A DNA stretch of 64,000 bases, from the NCBI RefSeq assembly GCF_022539315.1, contig NC_066323.1, positions 13,257,719 to 13,321,718 of the forward strand, written 5' to 3'. Source of the stretch: Serinus canaria. Taxonomy: Eukaryota; Chordata; Aves; Passeriformes; Fringillidae. Below the pieces are notes generated by a model, which saw nothing but the letters and a program-made list of their open reading frames with translations, was not told the origin of the DNA and ran no database searches. The position numbers and the translations under genes are program-made. Shown piece by piece: positions 56,682-64,000 of this stretch (position 1 is the stretch's first letter; each line of letters starts with the position of its first letter).

Positions 56682-59600
56682 AGTCTTCATCTCATTATCC
56701 ATCAGTGTATGCACATGAACAAAACCTATCTTTCATTTTCCCTATAGCCTGGCTGTAGCTTAGCCTTGTTCTGCAAATAGGGATTTTTCATTGTGCAGCT
56801 CATACTGAAAAATATTATCCCTTTTTCTGAAAATTAGGGCACAGAGAAGAGTTCATAGGGATGGCTTCATTTTTCTGTAAATATTTCTAAAAAAGAGCAC
56901 ATGAATATGAACTTCACATGAATTAATTGATCCATGTTAGTTGTTCAAACAGCAAAAGCAGAAAAAATGAGATGTTCTTTAGCTTGAACACAGTGGTATG
57001 GGAAATGCTCTGTTTTCCCACATTAGGTAGACATAATCTATCTGAAGTTACACAAAGAAGGAAAGGCTGAATGGACATCCCAGTATGTTTCCAAAATTGC
57101 TGTGCAGGTGTTCTTGAACTGTTTTTTGAGCAAATAAATGGCTCTGTTCTTGGCAAGCTGTTTCCATTTTTATTTACTTTTAGTATCGAGGCAACAAAAG
57201 TACATTAATGTACTGCTATAGCAGCATTTGAGAGATGGGAATCAGAAGCTCAAAATAAATAAATAGAGATTATATTGCAGAAGAGAGAAAAACTTTGCAG
57301 CCATTGAGACAACAAAAATATTCCCTACGTGGAGGATTTTATGACCAGAACCCTGAGATGGCACTTGAGGAATGTCATCAAATTACCACAGCCTGAAGAA
57401 AAAAAAAATTTTTTTGGGCATAATTTTAACTCTCTTTAAAAAGAGCTTCTAGTTTCAGACTGTATTCCTGAAGGGTCTTTTCTTCATGTACAACCAAAAT
57501 GAGAGATTTCATTAAAACATATATATTCAGAAATAAAGCCAAACTACCAACCTAGTCAAGGTTCCTTATCTCAGATGCCCCTACTTGCAATGCTCTAATG
57601 CCTGCCCAGTCTCATGCTGGGCATTAACATTCCAGGGTAAGTTCTGCTAAGCTAGCAGGCAAGTTTAGGGACAGGTGTATTTTTGACAGGTTTCATGCAG
57701 TACTGGCACTGATTGCACCTGTGAGTGCAGGTTGCTCATTTAAGCATTAATTTCAGCTTTTACACACAGCTTCTACATGTCCCCTGCTTGTGGGTACGTA
57801 AGAACAGGGAAGAAGTTTGCAAAACCCTTGGGCCTAAAGTGCTACGTTATCTATTTCCTGCAAAGCAGGAGGTGTGGTTTGATAGTGAGACCACAGAGGC
57901 CAAGGGTTGAGAGTCCACAATTCTGGTGTCTTGCACAAATTTCACATTTGGGGTTTAAAAGATGATTGCTGAATGGAAGGATGCTAATCTCAGAGGATGC
58001 TGAAGTCTCACCTGGCTCTTACAGCTGGGAATTAGACACTCTTTTCCTGAGGATGGGAGCAAATGAACCCTTTCTGTCTTGGTAATTAGGAAATCCAGCT
58101 AGAGCTCCTTGTTTTTTTCTTGTGGATCTGTGGGAGCAGGATGGCAATGGCAGAGTAGCACCAGGGCTGGATGGGTGTCCAAGCAGAGCACTGAGACAGA
58201 GCAAAGCCTCTGGAAGAGGGAAGGCTGACACCACATCTGTGCCTTTTCCATGGCCCTGGTCAGGGCTGGCTTCTTATGCCCTTCTTATTTACTTGGTTTT
58301 TTGTTTTTTTTTTAATTGGGAAATGAAGGAAGCTAGTACAGTTCTTGAACAATGTAAATCACTAGAACTATAGAAATGAGAAGTGAATACTTCTTTCTTT
58401 CAGAGAAATAGCAGAAATACATATGTGTATCTGAGTGTTTACATATGAACAAACTCTGGTTGACAAAGTGTAGGAGATCTGCATTAAGCAAATCTTATTC
58501 TTTTTTTCTGGAAATGCCCTTACAGAGTTATTTGATTCCTGCAGATAATGGAGTAAAATATGCACAAAGTAAAACTGCAGCTCCTTGCTAATGCAAAAGG
58601 AATTGGTCTCATAAGGCTGAAAAGTTTTTTGTTTTGCTTCCCAAAGAAACTTTAGAAAAGGGTACTCATGTATTTATTGTAAAAACTCAAAAATAAATTT
58701 TGCTTCTGTGTAATTCTTTTACAAATATTCCCATCTGCTTCTGCCCCTTTGTTTTTGATGTGCTTATCTCCAAGCTGAGGATTTTATGTGCAGCATGCTG
58801 TATTGTAATGCTGCTTCTTTACTTCAAAGGCAAGCCAAGGAAGCTCTTTTGGACTGAATATCTTCCACAGAAAATCTGCTCATGATAAAAACTTACAGCA
58901 AACTTTACTAGATTTTTATCTTTTCTCTTTTAAATGTCTAAGAAGTGATGAGTGTTTGTTGCTAATGATAAGAATGTTTTCCTCTCACTACTGAAGTTTG
59001 CAGATTTTTTTAAAAAAACCCTACTAAAGAAAACTGATCTGGGATTCAGTTTCATTTTTAAAAGTAAAGAAATAAGTTTGTGTGTTTGATTTTTTGGGGT
59101 TTTTGTTTGTTGGGATTTTTTCTTTAATAATGGAACCAAGTAGATGTATACAAAGCAAAGTTACAAATCTTAATCCATAGGAAATGAGTTTGGAAAAAGT
59201 GCAAGGCAGTGGAATTGAGTGAGCAAGTGTCAACATTGCATATCATGGTCTATCCTTCATGCAAAAAATAACATTAAATGTCTTCTTTCAATTGACTTGC
59301 TCAGCTGTAATGGAGAGTGAAATATATTGATCATGTCAGAAGTTAACAGATCCACTGCTATTCCATTTTATGTTCTAAGGGGCTGAATTCCCAGTAGGCC
59401 CCTCTGCTCATTTCTAACATTTGGCCAGTGGGAATAGTAGGAATTATTTATAAGGCTACTAATTGGAACCCCTATGTTCTCCCACCCCAACTTTAGTTTA
59501 CTCTGTTTCCTTGCCAACAGTTTTTAGATGCATTTAATTCACTAATCTTTGCCTTTGCTGTGCTGCCTTCCTTGTGTGTTGCTGGTGCAGTGTCCTGTGG

Positions 59601-61200
59601 TCCAAGCAGAGCCCTGCTAAGCCATGGCACTTCTCCATCCCTTGTGCCAGCTCCTCTCTTGAACCCAGTGTTTTCCTAAACGCCTGTGCTCCACTGGTAA
59701 AGAGATTACAGAGATGCCTGCAGTCCTTCCTCACTCTTTTATGGAACATTTCACTGCCTCCCTTGGATTCCTGGAAGTTGGTTGAAGATACAGAGCTTCA
59801 TTGTGTGTTCCCACCTGGCTTGAGTTCAGCATGTTGGTAGCCCTGTGTATAAAGTGAACCTTGATAAAGAGAATATTCTTCCTTTTCATCTAGCTTTCCA
59901 ACTGCCTAAGCTTTGAATTATGAATGTTTTTCTGTGTAGTAGAGTGGTGTGGGAAAGGAGAAAACAGTCCAACAAGGCAGCCAACACCACTGGCAATAAA
60001 AATGCTACTTAAATGTGAAGCATGGTTTCTCCATGGTATGCTTCTGCAGGCTCCAGTTCATCTCTCTTCATCCCTCCTTCAGTTCAGAAATAAATATACT
60101 GAAACCAAATGCCAAAATAGAGATTTCCTTTTTAGAGTAGCTGTAAGGTCATGACTGTCTAAAGACTTGCATAGATAGTGGACTAACAGCTTTGCATAGT
60201 GTCAATTTTGTATTTATTTATCATTCAGGAAATTGTTTGAAGGTGTGTTAAAAAACTCTTTGAACTGAACTTCAGCCCTCTGCAAGCTGGAGTGCATTAT
60301 GTTTTAGTTAAATGATAGCACATGAAGCTCAAAGAAGGCCCTCTGAATATGTGTAAAGTTGCTTTTTGTGCTCATTTCCATGAGAACTTGGGGCAGAAGG
60401 CTATTAGAATTCTCATATTCACTAAACTTAAACCAAGAATAATAACAGCATTGAAAAATGCTTATAATTTAGGAGTGAGTTTTGGATAGTCCTACAATAG
60501 TCTCCTGTCTGCTTAAGCTTCTGGTAATTTATTCTGCTATCTTGGGTATGTGTTGCATAAATATACCACAAGAACATTATTTGATTTATTTGGTGGTTAC
60601 TTAAGGCTGCTTACAGGAATAATCTTTAAAACTCTAATAAATAGAGACTAAATAACCATAATTTTGAAACAATGTAAGTGTATGAACAATGAAATTATGA
60701 GATCTGTTTTGGGGCCGTGCCTGCAAAATGCTGAATTTCTGAACATTTGACTTAAGCTTATTAGAAATGACCTTTCTCAATTTCATTTCATGATCTGTGT
60801 GTTCTATCAACTCTCTTCTGTAATTTGCTGGGGAGGTCAAAATATTTAAACTAGTTAATAAAAATGTGAGCAGACATTGGAAGACAGTGGAAGGGAAAAA
60901 AGGCTTTTTCTTATCCAGGTAATTTTTCTCTGGCGAGTAGAAGTTGCAAATAAAGTAGTGCCTTTATCCTCTCTGCCATCCTGCAGCCAAAATTGCACAG
61001 ATGCTTGTTAAAACCAGGATGGGGTCTGGATAATAGAAATTAGGAGAGAAGGAAAAGCTGGAAAAACACTTCCACCATAATACTTAAGGTACAGTTGTAG
61101 GAGACAAGCAATATAGTCACATTTGTAGAGTGTGCATTTGTCCACATACACCTAAAAATGCCATGAATAATACTTGCATGCCCACATTTTTAGGTGGAAG
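56682..61200. other. Intergenic spacer between the two 360-bp repeats
   Basis: The spacer is AT-rich with no recognisable gag, pol or env-like frame, so the paired repeats do not look like the two ends of a provirus. No gene was recognised. Confidence 0.6.
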
Positions 61201-61779
61201 TTGCAATTTACAACCTGGGAGAGGATGAAACAGTGTCTGGCAATGGAGCGGCGCTCGCACAGCCTTTCATCTACGTGCGTCAAAGCATTTGATGGGAAAA
61301 TTGTGGCTCAGAACTGATTCCTTCATTCCATTTGGCAGCAAATCTGGGAAGAGGCTGCAGAGTTTGGGTTTCCAGCCTTGGCCATGGCCCCTGGCTGAGT
61401 GACTCAGTTGCCAGGCGAGCGCTTCCCGGCAGCGCGGCCGGGGCTGGGGCTCCGAGCAGGGACAGCAGACACAGCCTCTGCCAGCTCCGTCTGCACAGCG
61501 AGGAAACAAACACAGAACCTTCCCAACAAGCTGATGTTTGGTGCGGGATCTCTTTCCTGGTCCTATTCTGTTACTTTCTAAAAATGTCTTCTGGTATGAG
61601 CCCAAAATCAGCCGGACTGCGGGAGCCAGGAGCGGCAGCAGAGCCAAAGCGATGCCGTGGGAGCATCTCTTCCCTTCCCTGGTCAGCAGAGAGCCTGCAC
61701 CTCCCTGCTCTGTGCTCAGCCTCTCCTGTACCTGTTCTACCTTCCAATGAAGTGCTACCTCTGAGTCCCATGCTCTCAG
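61200..61779. other. GC- and CpG-richer block abutting repeat copy 2
   Basis: Compared with its surroundings this block is GC-rich, with CpG-containing GGCGAGCGCTTCCCGGCAGC and GCGGCCGG. It has overlapping long open frames on both strands (191 aa plus, 207 aa minus) with no recognisable domain. It could be a small CpG cluster, a first exon of a non-coding RNA or an old repeat. Confidence 0.5.
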
Positions 61780-62139
61780 GTGTTTGCCAGATGTCAGCTT
61801 TCCAGGGACACAAAACCAGCATGGGTGGCCAATGGCTTTTGTGTGAATGCAGGCAGGAGCAAGGCAGAGACAAGGGATCTTTATTCTCAAGTGTTCTTGA
61901 AGTGTAAATTTTAAAGCTGCTTCTTCAGAGCTCTGCAGAGCTCTGCTCTGTGAAAAAGCACAGATGAGGTTTCCTGATTTCTGTGAGAGGTCTGTGCAGC
62001 CCGTGGGATGAGGTGGGCACAGAGGGCTCCAGGCAAGAGCAGCTTCTCAGGTGAGCCCTTCATCCTGAGCTTGTGGCTCCTGGAGCAGGTGACCTGTGCC
62101 ATGTTTCACTGCTGTGGTCTGTCTTTGGTGAGGGCTTTT
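61780..62139. repeat. 360-bp near-identical direct repeat, copy 2
   Basis: This is the direct-orientation partner of 56322-56681 at a constant offset of 5,458 bp. Here the matching block is preceded by GCTCTCAG and followed by GTAAAT, so its edges coincide with splice-site-like dinucleotides on the + strand. No open frame spans it. Confidence 0.9.
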
Positions 62140-64000
62140 GTAAATTAACATATAGAGGTTGTGTTAATACATGATGGGGCTAATTATTTGGTTAATGTTT
62201 TCCTAGATGGTGGTTGAATGTGCCACTTCCATGTGGTGTATGGTGGTGAGTATGAAGTTACCTGGAGAGCTTTTTGCTAATTATTTGGATAAAAGAAAAT
62301 AACAGTTACCTCCCAGAAGTAAAATGTCATCATATTTCTCTGAAATTATTTACTGTCCCAAATATTGAAACCCCTTTTTTTTTTTTAAATATCTTAATTC
62401 CTTACCAAAACACTCAAATGTTTCAGGTGACCACTGACATACATGTTTAGTTGTACATTTTTAAAGCCAGGTCAAAAAAATAATATAGAACTTAAAACCA
62501 TATTAAAAAAAAAAAATCACAGACCCATGTCTTGAAGTGTCTTAACAAGAGGCAGGTGAATAGAGCAATTTTCATCTGCTCTAATTTGATGGATTTTTCT
62601 ACTCAGTCAGAAAAATTTACATGGAAATTTTGCATACTTCAGTGAGTGCATTAACCAATTATGTGGTTTTTAGGCTTCAGTGAAAAATACAAAAAGAAAA
62701 AATGATGTACATTTTACACCTTAAATCTGTAAAATGCTTGGACTATTATGTTTTATGAATAGTTTATGAATTAGTTTTTTTACCTGGTCTGGAATTAAAG
62801 ATCTTGGGCTGCTGACTAATAGAATGTGAAATCTTTGTGTTACCTCATAAGTTCTGTGTTGGCAAAGTTCAGTTGTTTCAATGTAACTTTATTGTCAAAG
62901 GAAGTCATTATCAGAAGAGGCAGTTTCTTGGTGGGTTTGGAAAGCCAAAAATCCATTTGGAACTTTTTGGATTGGCTTTTGATTTTATGGGTGTGGCAGA
63001 TCAGAGAATACAACTGCAATTTTTTCCTTACTTGAGATTGCTGATGTCATCTTCTGTGTGAACTGAAAAGTTACAGTTTTGAGCCTTTTCATGCCTTTCC
63101 TTTCTAGATATGGTAAATGGGAAGAGCAGTTTCCAAAAAAAAAAAAATAGCTGGAAAATAAGGGAATTCCCAAACTGGCCTTAAAGACTAATCTAGAAAA
63201 AAAAATTTCCTTATCTTGCTTGGTGGCTACTTAGTGTTTTGCTCCTTTAAATGCACTATAGGAGCACATGAAGGGTTAAGAACCTTTTATCCTGTAAGAA
63301 TGGAAAATGTAGCAAGTATCTTTATTTATCATAGCGTTTCTGTGGTTGGTAGTAATGAGTCAGGTTAAATCAGACTGATGGGGCAAGGGGGGAAAGGACA
63401 ACTTTCCTCAGAGAGAAAGCAGAGTGTTGGAAAGAGGTGCATGGAGTGGCTCTTGTGCCACGTGTCAGCACTGCTTCACCAGGGCCACAGTGCTGCACAC
63501 CCTGGTTATCCTACAGCCCTCTGCAACCACAGCTGGGCTGTCAGCTGGGTAGGTCATGCTGTGTTTGTCCTGAGAGGTCATTCTTGGCCAGGGATCAATG
63601 CAGATCTGGCACTCCCAGATAGTTTGGAAAGGACGGAGCAGTGCTGGAGAGCCGAGCTCTCGTCCCGTCGCTGGAGAGTTTGGAGGTGTGGAGTGGGTTC
63701 AGTGCTTTGGGCTGTGGGTGGGTGCAGGGAGATCTCTTTGTGGTGTGGCTCTGCTTTCCCTCGGCAGCCATCCTCGCTGCAGGAGCACAGGAGGAGGTGT
63801 GGATGCAGGAGGTGGGGCTGCTGTGCCACTGCCAGGGCATCTGCTTCCTCTACCACCCGCACAGCTTCACTGGGCTCGGCTGACACGCCTGGGAAGCAAC
63901 AACAGAAATGTCCTCCTGCCATTTTTAGTCCTGACTGACATTTATAGCATCAGGCACAGAAGATGTTCCTCAGCTCTGGGTGAATGAAGCCTCTAAATCA
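62140..64000. other. Distal intergenic sequence
   Basis: This stretch is AT-rich up to about 63.4 kb, then GC-richer (63.4-63.9 kb) with several overlapping open frames on both strands and no recognisable family. No supported gene. Confidence 0.6.

Noticed and set aside
56322..56687. Copy 1 as a hAT-type DNA transposon because of the 8-bp flanking repeat
   Set aside because: There are no terminal inverted repeats at its ends, and copy 2 shows no matching 8-bp duplication.
57598..57634. Hairpin-like TGCCCAG...CTGGGCA
   Set aside because: The arms are only about 7 bp with a loose extension, which is expected by chance in a window this size.
61267..61907. 207-aa minus and 191-aa plus overlapping frames
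   Set aside because: The mutually overlapping frames lie in a GC-rich block, have no recognisable domain and cross the repeat boundary, so they are probably chance.
56322..62139. The two 360-bp repeats as LTRs of a provirus
   Set aside because: The 5 kb between them shows no gag-pol-like frames, primer-binding site or purine tract next to the repeats, and the block lacks clean TG...CA ends at both sides. The minus-strand AATAAA alone is not enough.
63378..63987. 186-aa and overlapping open frames near the window end as a scramblase gene exon
   Set aside because: They contain none of the scramblase motifs I know, lack convincing splice limits, and compete with frames on both strands.

Overview
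The window is vertebrate nuclear DNA, most likely from a bird. Very long non-coding stretches surround short exons bounded by GT-AG splice sites. There are CR1-type LINE tails and an LTR-like fragment of a kind common in Neoaves genomes. One protein-coding gene can be supported. It is PLOD2 (procollagen-lysine,2-oxoglutarate 5-dioxygenase 2, lysyl hydroxylase 2) on the + strand, and it is complete from promoter to 3' UTR. I assembled it by hand from 20 coding exons whose phases all agree. Including alternative exon 13A it encodes 754 residues; without it, 733. These lengths are close to human PLOD2 (758 and 737, from memory).

Layout: 1-3.6 kb is AT-rich upstream sequence with no recognised gene. 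About 3.69-4.62 kb is a CpG island carrying a TATA box (4111) and exon 1 (start codon 4292). Intron 1 runs to 17.9 kb and holds simple repeats and a pair of about 155-bp repeats. Exons 2 to 19 lie between 17.9 and 50.2 kb, with the stop codon at 50244-50246. Introns hold CR1 tails (27.1 kb and 35.1-35.5 kb), a perfect 16-bp-arm hairpin (39.27 kb) and an LTR-like fragment (47.45 kb). The 3' UTR probably ends near 51.3 kb. The rest, to 64 kb, is intergenic.

The protein has a signal peptide, an N-terminal glycosyltransferase-like domain, an accessory GT-like domain and a C-terminal Fe(II)/2-oxoglutarate dioxygenase domain with its iron and 2-oxoglutarate residues intact. It acts in the ER lumen, hydroxylating collagen lysines (chiefly telopeptide lysines) that later form stable cross-links.

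The observations most worth a second look are: conserved exon 13A with a weak donor followed by a T-rich tract and TGCATG motifs upstream; a GC-AG intron 4; and two 360-bp segments 5,458 bp apart, downstream of the gene, that differ at only three positions. One of these segments is flanked by an 8-bp direct repeat and the other by AG and GT dinucleotides. I found no evidence of a novel multi-gene system, CRISPR array, tRNA or rRNA.
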